A DNA stretch of 64,000 bases from Ctenosaura bakeri (GCA_948474755.1 CAOLHI010001278.1:341178-405177), one strand, 5' to 3'; shown: positions 47,100-59,061, counted from the stretch's first letter. Notes: generated by a model from the letters alone, not told the origin. Program-made: numbers and translations.

Positions 47100-47320
47100 G
47101 AATATTATTTGCAATTAGGGGTATATTCTGCACAAAATTTGTGCGAGGTTGTTTTTCAGAGAAAACAGATTTTTTTTTTTTTGCTTTGTCTGCAGAGTAT
47201 GCAGTTTCCTAACAGGAAAAAAGAACAAAGAACAAACAAAAAACAAAAAAACAAAAAATTGCTATTTTCTGTGCAAAACAACCTCCCACATATTTTGCAT
47301 TGAATAAGTCTCAGAAAAGA
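47100..47320 (+). repeat. TTTTCTGTGCAGAAAA palindrome-array repeat, weak copy
   Basis: TATTCTGCACAAAATTTGTG, TTTTCAGAGAAAACAG, AGTTTCCTAACAGGAAAA and TATTTTCTGTGCAAAACA are degenerate units. The A/C-rich run at 47220-47260 interrupts it. Confidence 0.45.
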
Positions 47321-48437
47321 TTATAATCTGTCCAGGATTTTTCCCTTCAAGGTTTCCTGACCCTTGTGGAGCATTCTTTTTTTACATTCCTCAAATATTT
47401 TTGAATATTCTTCCCATCAGTAGTAAAGAGGAGACTGTTTTCTTCTGATTGAAGCATAGGTATAGTGTGGATAGGATTTTGTGGTTGGTGCTTTGGTATA
47501 ATTTTATTAAGGACCTATAAAGACATTCAACTTAATGTATATACTTAGGCTTGCGTAGGAGGCAGGGTGTATTGATTGGATCTGAAAGACCTCATCCAAA
47601 TCAATGCCTGAAAAAGTTACGTTTTAACATTTCAATGCCCTGACCTCCCCAGCCAGCATGGCCATTGGCCAGAGATCCTGTATTTTTTTTTTTTAAATCT
47701 CTCAAGTTTTTTTTCTGGAATGTTAACAAAGACATTTCAAATTTTGGAGTGTTCCTATTTTTTTAAAAAAAGAAAATCGAAATACTCACCCATCCGTCTG
47801 GCAGTAAATGCTGTGTGTGCAAATGTCAATCACATATATTGCACAGTTCAGAATTTTCCTTGGACAAGAGAACCTGCTGTGCAGCAAGCTGAGCACAATG
47901 GGTACTGTGTATTCACTGCAAAAGGCTTTTGTATATCAAACAATGCTCTTATCCCTTAGACTCTGTATGAGATACCTCCCTCTTAAGCTGTCCAGACATG
48001 CACATGCGTGTTATGCTTCTTGAGGTGAACCAAGATAAATGTTGTAGATTCATCCCTTAGAACACTTCTGTACAGGGTAACTATTGTGTACATATACCCC
48101 TCCTGTACAAGTAACTGTTAAAAATTTACTACATAATACAAATCTACGTACACTTTTTGTTTGTTTGTTTTTGGTCTGATTGATCTTTTCTGTCTATTGA
48201 AATAAGACACATGCTTCATTATACTGAGATTCTATATGCTTAAGACGTCACACAGTGTTCTGGTTTTGGGAAATGCATTGCATGAAGAAGTCAGTAGATT
48301 CAGTATTTATGTATAAGCGCATTTTGATTTGGTTGGTGCGTTTGTAGCAGGGATGGAAAGACTATTACAAAATATTCTTAGAATGATCAGGAAACACGTA
48401 TTGAGAAAGTTTTACAAGAAGTATTTTTGCAGTTTGG
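47321..48437. other. Unclassified intergenic DNA
   Basis: No exon or known repeat seen. Poly(T) runs near 47683. Confidence 0.4.
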
Positions 48438-48862
48438 GACTTTCTCTGCACAAAAGTTGCATGTGATTGTTTTGTATAGAAAATGAAACAATGCAGAAAT
48501 ATTATTTCCTGTGCAGAAAATGCTGTAAAAGGGGATTTATTCTGTGCAAAGTTTGCATATAGTTGATTTGCACATAAAGCATCTAACTCTGGGTAGGAAA
48601 TACCATTTCCTGCGTAAAAAAAAATGTGCTATCTGAAATAAAACTATTTTCTGGGCAGAAAATGGTTTTTCCTGCACGGAAGAGAACACTTTCTGTGCCA
48701 AAGAACCATGTGCAACTTTTGCACAGAAAAAAATTCCAAATTGCAATAAGCTTCGAAAACTGTGTGGTTTTATGAAGACTTGCTTGCAGCAAGAAGAAAA
48801 TTGTTAAAATTACTTGTTGCTGCCTTTGAGAAGAAACTTGGTGAAGAATTACATCTTTAGTG
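48438..48862 (+). repeat. TTTTCTGTGCAGAAAA palindrome-array repeat, copy 2
   Basis: About nine degenerate units are visible: TTTCTCTGCACAAAAG, TTTTGTATAGAAAATG, ATTTCCTGTGCAGAAAATGC, TTATTCTGTGCAAAG, ATTTCCTGCGTAAAAA, ATTTTCTGGGCAGAAAATGG, TTTTCCTGCACGGAAG, CTTTCTGTGCCAAAG and CTTTTGCACAGAAAA. It ends CCTTTGAGAAGAAACTTGGT then GAAGAATTACATC. Confidence 0.7.
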
Positions 48863-49697
48863 TGAAGTACAACATTTTCATGGCCTTTACTCTAATTATT
48901 TTGTACCTTCAGTTACGTAATTTTAATCAAAAGGAAGTATGACAAATTATGATTTTGCTGTACTGCTTGAAACATGCTATAACTAAAAACAAATCTTGTA
49001 AAGTAAATTAATTTAGAGTACATATCTTGGTTTAGTTTTATAAAACAGTCTTTAAAGCTAATCTGCAAAATGCATGGTTCTTTTTAAAGCTATAGTGAAG
49101 TTACACTGACATTTAAACTTCATGAACAATGTTCTTTTTGAAAAAAGTAAGAATTGGAGACATGCCGGAAATCCATCCTTACCAAATATCTCAATGGGAT
49201 CACTCCTAGCCTGGAATCAAAACTCCAGCTGCTGTGAGATTTAATAACACCCTGGTTATGATATCATCCAATTGCAAAACCTTCTGGACAGCTGAATCCT
49301 TTTTACCCTAATGCTGTAATCAGATATGCAGAATTATCTTGGTACAGAAAGTATCTTAAGGCTCCATTCAGAGCAGCGTAATGTGTTACTTATGCAAGAT
49401 TTTTTTAAAAAAAAAGCCTGTGAATTTTCACTTCCAAAAGCTTCCAGTTTTTAGAGAAAAATAACAACAGGCTCTAAAGCAAAACGTTATAATACGTGAA
49501 GCTTTCAAAGAGAAACAAAATCTCCACAGATGATTTAAAGTACACATTTCAGGTTCCCACCTACTTCCTCTTCCCTTTCACCATAAATCAACATAGTGAA
49601 TGACATTCTCCTTAGATGCCAAGAAAAACGTTATAGAAAGTATTGAGCCAGGGGATTGTTGGTTTTCTGGTTTGCCTGCTTTATTTTTTTAAAATCT
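48863..49697. other. Unclassified intergenic DNA
   Basis: No exon or known repeat seen. Confidence 0.4.
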
Positions 49698-50034
49698 CAT
49701 ACTCTCCAACTGTCCATGTTTAACAGGGATAGTTCCAATTAACTGTATGCCATCCTACTTTCTCAGCCTCTTTTAAAATGTCCCAGTTTCTTTCTGTTCC
49801 CCCAATTTCCCCCTTTGTCTCCAGTGTACTTCAGTTGCTGCAAACTGAACTCAGTGTGCAAAGCAGTTCGCACTTAATTAATGCATCAGAAGGGAGAAGA
49901 GGTAAAAGCAATCTGCCACAGCCTCTTCTGGCTTGTATGAGCTTCCTCTTTAATACTGTGACCATCTTGACCACATTCTGATATTGGTTGGTCACTTGTG
50001 TTCCAGTTTTCTTCACTGAAACGTTGGAAGATAT
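49698..50034. mobile_element. MITE with CATACTCTCCAAC ends
   Basis: Left CATACTCTCCAAC and right GTTGGAAGATATG are inverted repeats (11 of 13). Interior landmarks TTCAGTTGCTGCAAAC, GCACTTAATTAATGC and TATTGGTTGGTCACTTGTG are known to me from a widespread lizard MITE. Target duplication unclear. Confidence 0.65.
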
Positions 50035-50934
50035 GTTATCTTACTCAACTTTATTATATCTTCTGCAACTCTGATCTAAATCCATCTAGCTGGGTTTGCT
50101 CCTTAAAGAAGATGCTTACACTATGAACTTTCCAAGGCTATAATCCCCTTGTTGGGAAGATTGTAGGTACAGCAGACTTCCCCCTCCATAAATGGAGAGG
50201 TAGGTCCATTTACAAAGAATGAGGTGCAACTAAGGACCTTTGGGTCTTGTAAAACTTATACTGCCAGAAAGTAGAAAGTGAGATGAAGAAATTCCATGTG
50301 TGACCAGACACAAAAGAAGACTGTCTGCCTGTAGCTTTAATAAATAAGAGGGAATTTCAGAAGGTATAGCTTGTTAGGGAAGCTACAGTTGTTTGCAGTT
50401 TCAGCCTAAATCAAGTTGCTAGGCCCAACAGGGTCAGATTCATTGAATTAATAACATGTAAATAGGTTCTGACTTACCATTCAATACTTCATTTAATGTG
50501 CCTACTCTATTTGTAACTAGACCACCATTGCCTTCAGGACCAGCCCTAGGTATTAAGTCAGCTGCTTGGTTAAGCAGCCAAACTAACACCTTTCCCCTTC
50601 CTGTAAGGTGATCTAAGCTGCCCACCTGAGTGGTGGCCTGAGAACAGAAGAGGAGAAGAAATCCTTTTTTTGAGGATCCAGATAGTCTGCCATAAGACAC
50701 TTAGGGATCTGGATGGATTCCTGATGTCTTTTCAGAAATGTCTTTGTTCCCTGGCAGGTGATACTGTTGAGACCCTAGCTGATCTCTGGAATATAGGAAT
50801 GGCTAAGATGGTGGACATGATTACTCTGAAGTGTCCACTCTATGAAGTTGAGCCAAACAAGCCCTATAGTTTGTGAGGAAGCTGGTGGTGATGAAATCAG
50901 TTGGACAGAAACCAGAGTGTTGATAGTAAAAAAC
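50035..50934. other. Unclassified intergenic DNA
   Basis: No exon or known repeat seen. Confidence 0.4.
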
Positions 50935-52150
50935 TCCATATGACATCCCTTCAAGTATTTAAACATGACTGTCATGGAACCACTTAACCTTCTGTTCTCC
51001 AGGCTCTTGATTTTGTCCTTTGGTGTATTAGCTACACTTCATAATTTGGTGTCATCGGCAAATTTGGTAAGCATGCTCTCTATTCCATCATGCAAATCAT
51101 TGATAAACATGCTGAATGGCACTGAACCCAGGATAGAATCCTGTGGCACCCTACTAGTCACTCTCCCTCCTGGAGAGAAGAGGAGCCATTGGTGAGCACC
51201 CTTTGGGTCTAGTTAGTCAACCAGTTACAAAATCCACCCAATAGTAGCATTGTCTTGTCCACGTTTTATTGTTTGCAAAAATACCAAGGGGACCTTGTCC
51301 AAGCCCTTACTGAAATCACAATATGCTACATCCACAGCATTTCCTTTATATATCAAGCATGTAACTCTCTCTCTCCATATATGTATAAAAAGATTAGTCT
51401 GGTATGACTTGTTTTTTAAAAACTCATGTCGACTTTTAGTGATCACAGCATTCCTTTCTGAGTACTTACAGGCTGTTTAATGATCTGCTCAAGTATCTTT
51501 CTGGGTGTTGATGTCAGGCTGAATTGGTAGTAATTATTTGGGTCTTCTTTTTTCCTTATTTTGAAGATGGGAATAATATTTGCCTTCCTCCAGTCTGCTG
51601 GGACTTCTCCCATTCTCCATGAATTCTCAAAAATTATTGCCAGTGATTCTGAGCTTACTTCTGCCAGTTCTTTCAATATCCTTGGATGTTCATCTGGTCC
51701 TGGAGACTTGAATTCATTTAGAGTAGTCAGGTATTCCTGTACTGCCTGTTAACCTATACTATGTTGCATTTCCCCTACCATATCATGTGTTCCATTTTCC
51801 TCTGGTTGGTTACTGTTTTCCTTTTGGGAGAAGACCAAGCCAAAGAACGTATTGAATAGTTCTGCCTTTTCTCTATCCCCTGTTAACATCTCTCTACATA
51901 GTGGCCCCACCATTTCCTTCTTCCTTTTGCTATGGACATGATCAAAAAAGCCTTAAAAAATACTGTTGTCAGCCTGAGTTCATTCTGCAGTTTAGTTCTT
52001 CTGAATTTCTCCCTACATGTGCTGCCTAGTCATCTGAATTCCTGTTTGGTGATTTCTTTTCCCATTTCTTTTACATGGCCCTTTTAAATCTTAGCTCAGT
52101 TGAAAGTTCTTTAGATGTTCATCCTAGTTTCTTTAGTCACCTCTCATTTT
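50935..52150 (-). mobile_element. CR1/L3-type LINE with RT remnant, internally deleted
   Basis: Minus strand from about 51750 reads KSPGPDEHPRILKELAEVSS, then IFENSWRMGEVPADWRKANI and KKEDPNNYY (RT fingers). Then AVDVAYCDFSKGLDKVPL (palm motif A, YCDFSKGLD) near 51330, and [15 protein letters not shown] then KFADDTKL (catalytic FADD box) near 51040-51130. Right after FADDTKL comes a stop, then RLSGSMTVMFKYLKGCH (50945-51000), a segment that normally lies about 200 residues downstream, so the thumb region has been deleted. Frameshifts and stops make it a dead copy. The upstream end fades out near 52150. Confidence 0.85.
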
Positions 52151-52197
52151 TCCTCCTTAATGGAATTGTTTGAAACTGTGCCTTCAATATCAACATC

Positions 52198-52320
52198 AAT
52201 TTAAACAATTTCAAATTAATTTTCTATAAACAACTGAAGCAAGATAAAGAGAATATACAATTTAAATAGCTCCTTTGGTTAAAAAAAAAGATCCCTCTAA
52301 ACTGTTATAAGCTTACAAGA
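52198..52320. repeat. Repeat shared with 40670-40840
   Basis: See the matching motifs at 40670-40840. Both copies lie next to T/A-rich tracts. Confidence 0.5.
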
Positions 52321-53593
52321 AAGATATTCTTTCTTATTCTGCTTTAATATTTTCACAAGTGAGTAGAGATTTATTGGAGTGGAACTTGTCTAAACTCCAA
52401 ATATGCTGTAGATTTTTTTTTTTAAAAAAAACCTTTCCAGCATCATCAACAAAAAGGGTATACCCCTGATGCTTTGGACTCTTCAATGAGTAAAGTAAGA
52501 TTTATTTTTTTGCCAGCTACCTGCTTTAAATTCTGTGGAAGAGGTTATGACCAAATATCCATCCCTTTAAAACACAAAATCAAATGGTGATTGAAAAGCC
52601 ACAAGCCTGAATAGCAGAAGGGGAAAAACCTTAGTCTTGAATTTAAACAGAAGGAATATGAATAAGGTAGATGTATCATTTTGTGCAGCTCATTTACCTG
52701 GGGTGGACTATGGGGAATCCATATGGTAAAATTATTAAATATTTCTTTAGCTTTTAGCTGCACAGAGGAAATATAAAAGCAAGGCCCATATTTTCAGGGA
52801 CTGCAGGGAAGAAGAACCATGAAGGGAAAGGAAATATAGCACCAAAGATAGTGATTAATATAGTCGCAAGCCAGACTCCTTCCACCACAATTACACATGA
52901 GAACTGCTGTCTCTTGGGAGCCCTATATTTTTGAGGAAGGGACTCTTTGATTAATGAGAGCAATAAAAGTGGAATAAAGAACCGCTTAAATTGGCAGCTC
53001 TGTACTATAAATTGGCTTGGGAAGCACAAACACTAGTTGGAAACTGTAGCTGTTAAAAAACACTTTCCTCATGCTGTTATTGGCCTCACAGCTGCCCACA
53101 GTTGAGATGTTTGTGACCGATCCGCTGGATTTGTCTTAAAAGGCCTATCCCCACCCCTTTCCTTGGATCTGACATATCCAGCAGCTCAGGTTTAGAAATG
53201 TGCATCTTAATTAAGTGGCAATGATGTGGGGTTTTTGCGAAGTTGACTATGCAAAAGAAGACACATATCATTTTTATGTGTGTGTGCATCAAACAGCACC
53301 TTGGCCAAGAAGTATGAAATTAATCACTTAAAATATGTATTTATTGGAGAGGTTAGCAAACTCCTACTTAAATGTATCAGCAAAATGTTTGAGTTCTTTC
53401 CTCAGTTGCTTAAAATGGACATGAGGTGTATGTATCTAAGGTAGCAGTTAAAAAGGCTCATGACTGGAGCATTCTAATGTAGATCATGAAGTTATGTATA
53501 AGGTTCTCAGATCTCTTCTCTGAGTCTTGTGATGAATGGGTGTCATTTCAAGGTGAGAGCATGGCACTGATTATATATATGTATTTATGTATA
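52321..53593. other. Unclassified intergenic DNA
   Basis: No exon or known repeat seen. Confidence 0.4.
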
Positions 53594-53947
53594 TAGTCAT
53601 CTCTCCACATTTGCTAGGGTTAGAGGCACAGGACCCCAGCGAAAGTAGAAAAACTGTGAATAACTCTAGGCCCCTCCAAACAAAATTCAACCCACTGTGG
53701 ATTCCTTTGAGGCATCAGGGTTCCTTCACAAGGCAGAAGTGGGTGGCTGGTGGGGCTTATTGCCACCTCTACTGCTGCCCCACACCATTTTTAATAGGGA
53801 CTTACAAGCCTTGTTTGCAGTTTTTCAGTCTCACGAGGTTTGCAGTCCCTATTAAAAATGGCATAGGGAGGCAGCAGAGGTGATAGCAAATAATCCGTGA
53901 ATAATCAAACCTGAAAAAGTGAAACCCACAAATGTAGAGGGCTGATG
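53594..53947. mobile_element. Tigger/pogo-like MITE
   Basis: Left GTCATCTCTCCACATTTGCT, right AGTGAAACCCACAAATGTAG then AGGGCTGATG. The interior has AAAGTAGAAAAACTGTGAAT and an inverted pair CCATTTTTAATAGGGACT and AGTCCCTATTAAAAATGG. Confidence 0.75.
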
Positions 53948-54419
53948 TGAATACTATGCATTCTGGCCATACTGCCTTTACCTTCTGCTACTTGCTGCTT
54001 TGCAGTGGTTATTGGAGACTGTTTTCTGCTCAAAATGGAGTTTGAAAAACTTTCTTTGGCTGGATCACACCTCCTCAAGTGTTACCAAAAACATCTGTTT
54101 GCAAAGATGTTAGAAAGCAGAACTTTGAAAAGTATGCTTTTTCTGTTCAATCCAGATCTTAGAAAACTTAATTTCCAACTTGATAAATATTTTCTCATTT
54201 TTAAAATTTATTTTATTATTAATTGCTATTTTAATTACACTCTTTGAGCAATTATGGCTGATAGCTAATATAGCATGCTTAATGACTTCAACAGGTCTCA
54301 TCCCTTGTGACATCACCAAAGGGAATCTCTAGGTCTTAGAGTTTTGGCTCTGAAATCTCAGGGCCTGAGATCTTACTGACCTATGTTGAAACCATGTAGT
54401 GTTAAGGTCTTAAGCCTGT
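53948..54419. other. Unclassified intergenic DNA
   Basis: No exon or known repeat seen. Confidence 0.4.
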
Positions 54420-54836
54420 CGCCATTTCCATGCCTTACCGGTACCTGTCGTCATCACATCACAATCCCAGCAGTGCCTTTGCTGGGATGGGAGTGTGCCG
54501 TGAATGCTCCACTCCACACGCAGCCAGCTCCCTGTAGAAGAGAGCGTAAGCAACATGTGCCTTCCTTCTGCAGTGCAGCTGGCTTCTTTCCTGTTATGCA
54601 CTGGGAAGGAAGCACCTATAATGCACTTCCTTCCATTCTGCATGGCAGGCGGTAATGGGAGCGTTATGCGATCGCAGGACATTAATGGATTTTTTCTGTT
54701 AATGGAATATCCCATGATCATGATGGGTGGGGACATGTTGGCAGCGGGATCATGATGACATCATGTGAAAGCATGACTTGCAGGCCACTGCCAACACGTC
54801 CCCATCGCGGGATGGCAACGCCATGCAGAAATGGCT
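54420..54836 (+). mobile_element. GGCC-end MITE, family B
   Basis: Ends CGCCATTTCCATGCC and GCCATGCAGAAATGGCT. The interior matches 2027-2444 in the same orientation and retains more CpG. Confidence 0.8.
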
Positions 54837-55024
54837 TACGAATCCAGAAATTTTCCTTTTACTGCAAAGTATTTAGAAGAGATGGCACCTTCCTTCTAAA
54901 CACAGGCAAAACAAAGTAACTGTGGTATTCTGAATTAAAATGTATAGATGCAGGTTGCTCAAGTTCCTGGTTGGGATTGCAGCCTTGCAGCCAAATTCAT
55001 ATATACTAAGTCCTTAATACTCTC

Positions 55025-55640
55025 AAGGAGTACACCCCCAGAATTAACGCAGATGGCAAAAATCACAGATAATACCAAATACTATATTTTGGCCCCCAGG
55101 TCAGTGAGGCGGTGAGGGAGGGAGGCAATTTCATTGCTCAGCTCCTCCTTTCTTCCTGCCTTCCTTCCTAGCAGGGCTTGGTGAGCCAAATCCAATCAGA
55201 AACTAGCTGTTTGGAGCTGTGTACCTTCTTGGCCAAGGAAGGAGTGTCCTCCTCCTTCCTTGGCCAAGAGGGGTGGATAGTACCATAGAGCTGTTCTGTC
55301 CTTTTCCTTGACCAAGAGAGGAGTGGGGAGAGCTGTGCCTGGCTTCCTGTGCCTCTCTTAGCTAAGGAAGGAGCGTCCATCTTCTTGATCAGAGAAACAA
55401 GGTGCATGGTTTCATGGAATCAGGGTTTCTGTGCCTCTCTTGGCCAAGGACAGAGTGTCCGTTTCCTTCCTCAGTTGAGAGAAAGTGGCATGGGAAGCCC
55501 ATTTGTGTCTGCCATGTGCTTATCTTGGCCTGGCTGCACAGAGCATGAATGCTGGCTGCCGGCGGTAGCCATGGCTCTGGAGCAGATTGTGGGTAAATGA
55601 AACCATGAATACTGATCACACAGTTATGGGGAACCTACTA
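55025..55640. mobile_element. Tigger-like MITE enclosing a minisatellite
   Basis: The left part (AACGCAGATGGCAAAAATCA, CAGATAATACC) and the right part (GGTAAATGAAACCATGAATA) read like decayed Tigger-like ends (GCGGATGGCAAAAACCGCGG). A set of CTTGGCCAAGGA-type repeats lies between them. Confidence 0.5.
55225..55480. repeat. Degenerate minisatellite, (C)TTGGCCAAGG(A) units
   Basis: Units begin CTTGGCCAAGGAAGGAGTGT, CTTGGCCAAGAGGGGTGG, CTTGACCAAGAGAGGAGTGG, CTTAGCTAAGGAAGGAGCGT and CTTGGCCAAGGACAGAGTGT. Spacing is about 30-85 bp. Each unit opens with a short palindrome. Confidence 0.7.
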
Positions 55641-55964
55641 TATACTAATACATATGTTTCTCAAGACTTATAAATAATGAACTACACAACATGGCTGCAT
55701 GTAATGATTTAATGTAATAATTGTAGAAAAGGTGCATTGTGAGATAACACAGAAAGTGGGAATGAAATCAATTTATTGATGTAATAACTAATGGCTAGAA
55801 ATCTGGTGGTAATTTTTAGTGCCATCAGTCACTTTTTCTAGCAGTGTGTAGCAGCCGTGGGGAATTTCTGTCAGTCTGAGCAGCAAGGATTTCTAGTCCA
55901 AAAATTAACTTTCTCAAGGTCTGGATAATGGGTGCAAGTAGTGGATGGAAGTGGGGGCCTAAAA

Positions 55965-56349
55965 CAGGGGTGGGCAATTTTTTTTGGTCGGGGAGGCTAG
56001 GCCCAATTCTCCCTGGGATGCATTCCCCTACAGCAATTCAAAATACCTATTTTCCTCGGTAGTCCTTCTCAAAATGGTAACAGGAAGTGATATTATGTTA
56101 CTTCCTGTTGCCTTTTTGATAGGAACTACTGAGAAAATTGGAGGTGTTTGGAAACTGTACAGTGTTCTGGGGTGCTTGTGGGAGTTAGATAAGGGTATAT
56201 TTGTATGTTTCCAAACATTACGGGGTCTTCTGTGTGATTTTAGGACAAAGAAATTGTGAAGATCATGCCAAAATGGTGGGTTTCAGGGGTCTTAAAAGTG
56301 GGGCCCAGGGGCCACATGCTGACTGTGGGCTACACTATGCCTTCCCCTT
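55965..56349. mobile_element. Non-autonomous hAT element with GCCTAAAA duplication
   Basis: Starts CAGGGGTGGGCAATTTTT and ends GCTACACTATGCCTTCCCCTT, a degenerate inverted end. A perfect 8-bp duplication GCCTAAAA lies at 55957-55964 and 56350-56357. The subterminal GGGGCCACATG and GTGGGCTACA are common in lizard hAT elements. Confidence 0.85.
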
Positions 56350-56497
56350 GCCTAAAATTACAGAATAAGGGAGGAACTGGAGATCAAAAGAATCAGAGTT
56401 GGGGGACACCAACTGGGAAAGGAAGATAGGGTAGAAGCATGTTTTTATAGGCACTTTCCCATGCACATGCATAGCTTGTTGTCGGATCTCAAACACT

Positions 56498-56918
56498 GGC
56501 CATTTCTGCATGGCATCACTGTCCTGTGATAGGGACATGTTGGCAGTGATCCATGAATCATGCTTTTGCACAACATTGTCATGGCCCAGCAGCTAGTGCA
56601 TCCCCACCTGACACAATTGCAGGATATTCACTTAATGGAAAAAAATCTGTTAAGCGCCCACAACTGTGTGACACTCCCATCACTGCTGACCATGCAGAAG
56701 AGGTAGATACATGATGTGGGCACTTTCTTCCCCAATGCAGCACAGGAAAGAGACAGTTATGCTGCAGAAGGAAGGCACGTGTTGCTCATGCTCCCTTTGG
56801 TAGGGAGCCTACCAGGTGCAGAGGGGAGTTTTCATGTCATGCTACCATCCTGGCAAGGGTGCTGCTGGGATGACACCACCGGGACCATGACAGGAACCCG
56901 TAAGGTGTGGAAACGGCC
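56498..56918 (-). mobile_element. GGCC-end MITE, family B, reverse orientation
   Basis: Ends GGCCATTTCTGCATGGCATC and GGTGTGGAAACGGCC. Interior is the reverse of 2027-2444 (for example CTGTTAAGCGCCCACAAC, TGCAGAAGGAAGGCA). Flanks ACT and ATT (2 of 3). Confidence 0.8.
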
Positions 56919-56954
56919 ATTGTCTATAAACATCTTTTTGGATGGGGTGGGAGC

Positions 56955-57070
56955 TGTATGGTTCTCCAAATGTTGGACTGCAGCTCCCAGCAGCCCTAGC
57001 CAGCATAGGTAATGACAAGGAATGCTGGAAACTGCAACTTAACAACACTAGGAGAGCCACATGTTTCCTA
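56955..57070. mobile_element. MITE fragment, CCAAATGTTGGACT type
   Basis: GTTCTCCAAATGTTGGACTG, CAGCTCCCAGCAGCCCTAG and the inverted CTGCAACTTAACAACACTAG, GAGAGCCACATG. Same type as 1-125 and 19173-19289. Confidence 0.65.
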
Positions 57071-57105
57071 CAAGTTTTCAGCTGTTCCAAATTCAGATTA
57101 TTTTT

Positions 57106-57107
57106 TA

Positions 57108-57163
<56 letters not shown>

Positions 57164-57176
57164 AAAAGAAAGAAAA
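57106..57176. repeat. (GAAA)n microsatellite
   Basis: About 15 AAAG units, imperfect at the right end. The Lys/Arg/Glu-rich open frames here are artefacts. Confidence 0.95.
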
Positions 57177-57369
57177 TTAAATATAGATATAGTTTTGGCT
57201 AGAGCTTACAAATTCCCCAGGTAATAAAGTTATCTGCAGAATACTACTTGACAGCTACACCTACTTATAGGCATCAATTTTACAATGGCTGAAATAGAAA
57301 GTTTAGAAGTGGCAGCACTCATCTTTTTCTCTCTCCCCTAAGTCTTCATTATAACGGATCTTGGTATTT

Positions 57370-57660
57370 CAGGCTTAACTTTCACTCTGCTTTTTTGGCA
57401 GATGTGACAGGTGGCTGGGACATTGATACCATCAGCACTGTTCAGCCTATGATGGCAAGGATATTTTCTCTGGCAATTATTAATTAAGGGAAATGCCGAA
57501 AGTGCAATCCAATCAATTTAGCAGTGGTAATCTAAAATGAATCTTTTTTTTTTTCCCGAAAGAAAAAGAAGAGTATGAGGAAAAGTCTTGTAAGCTGCAG
57601 TCACGTCAAATTTGGCATGGACTATTTTAATTCTACGGGCTTTAATCAAAATCTGATTTT
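57370..57660. other. Candidate conserved non-coding block
   Basis: Single-copy-looking DNA with GACAGGTGGC (E-box), GCAATTATTAATTAAGGG and CTTTAATCAAAATCTGATTT words. Nothing repeat-like. Inference only. Confidence 0.3.
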
Positions 57661-58770
57661 AATTGATGGAATGCTTATGCAGGACTCTGCCTAGGAAAAG
57701 TTGATAGGGCTAACAGCAGGCAAGTGCAGACAAGAGTATATATGCAGCTTACCTATGCACAAAAAACTCATAAGTGAAGGCTTATAGTTATCAGAGATCT
57801 TTTTTCCCCTCTTCCAGATAACTTGAAAATGCCACCACCCTGTTTCAGAGGAAAGCAGTATATTACCTGCCAAAAGAACAAACATAAATGATCAGATATC
57901 AATGGCAGATGGTAGCTTCCCTGTCAGCAGGGTGGGCAAGATCTTCTAGGTTTTAGTCTGAAATTTAAAGGAGTTATCCAAGACATTGAACCCTAGTCAC
58001 CAAAACAGATGACCACCAGTCATTGATGTCAGATATCATCTGCAACCATACAAAAACAGCTGTGCAAAGTAAGATGCATGGAGAGCCTTTGTCAGTGTAG
58101 AGGCAGACAGTTTGCAGAACACATCATGCAATTTTGAGGTGATAATAGGATGGCTGCTTACATATTGGGGAGAAAAAAGGAAGGATCGGAGGGAGGGAGG
58201 GAGGAAAAAGAAATGTATCTTCTTCATTATCATCATCATCATCATCATCATCAGAAGACACCAGTTGGCACCATAGGTATAGTTATAAATTCAGAAATAC
58301 TGGAATTACTATACTTCTTTAAATTTCACCATTGTAGGGAAAACTGTGCCCAAGTTCATGTGAAAATGGTCGATAGGAGATCTCAGGACCCCTGCTTTCC
58401 CTTTATGTTATTCTTTAAATGACAGGTGGTCCAGAAAGTCTTTGAAACAGAAGATGCCTTCAAGTAGAGGACTTTCCACTGAGAATCCTTTGAAAAAGGG
58501 ACCACTATTGGTGAAGTGGGACATGTGGCTACCTCAGTCCACTGCCAACTGTCATTCAAATGCTGGTTAGCACCCGTACCACCCAAAATGGTTTGAGAGC
58601 AGGTTTTTTTAAAAACAACAACAACACAACAAAATTGTGTGCTTCTGCAAAGGCCTCATCAGTTGTGATAATTGGCCATAGTTCTTTTCTTTCCTTGCAG
58701 ATTGTCCCATAGATGACTGAACCTCCATCCTTCTGTTGGTTCTAGTTTAAAGGTAAGAAGCCAGAGGCAA
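57661..58770. other. Unclassified DNA with two short microsatellites
   Basis: GGGA run at 58184-58204 and (ATC)n at 58226-58252. Otherwise nothing recognised. Confidence 0.5.
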
Positions 58771-58774
58771 AGTT

Positions 58775-58890
58775 CTGAGATGTAATGATGATCCATGGCT
58801 TAAACAAGCCGTAGTCCACAAGCCAACATCAAACCATGGCTTCTAATTATAGTTTGTAGCTGCTAATGAACCAGTTTGTTGATGAGGATG
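58775..58890. repeat. Degenerate ACCATGGCTT/AAGCCATGG repeat
   Basis: GATCCATGGCTTAAACAAGC, AAACCATGGCTTCTAATTAT and AGTTTGTAGC are motifs of a squamate repeat that I recall only vaguely. Boundaries unknown. Confidence 0.35.
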
Positions 58891-59061
58891 GATTCTAACT
58901 CATCAGTCCAGAATTCTGCCAACCAAAACCTGAGCTGTTGTTACATGCAAACCTGACCTTTACGTGGCTCTCTGATCTCTCTCTCTTGGCTCTATCAGTA
59001 AATCTATTTATATCTCATCTTTCCTGTCTCAAAGTCTTCAAGTTTCCTGACTATTTGCTAG

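Noticed and set aside
56942..57224. Lys/Arg/Glu-rich frames
   Set aside because: Translation of the (GAAA)n microsatellite.
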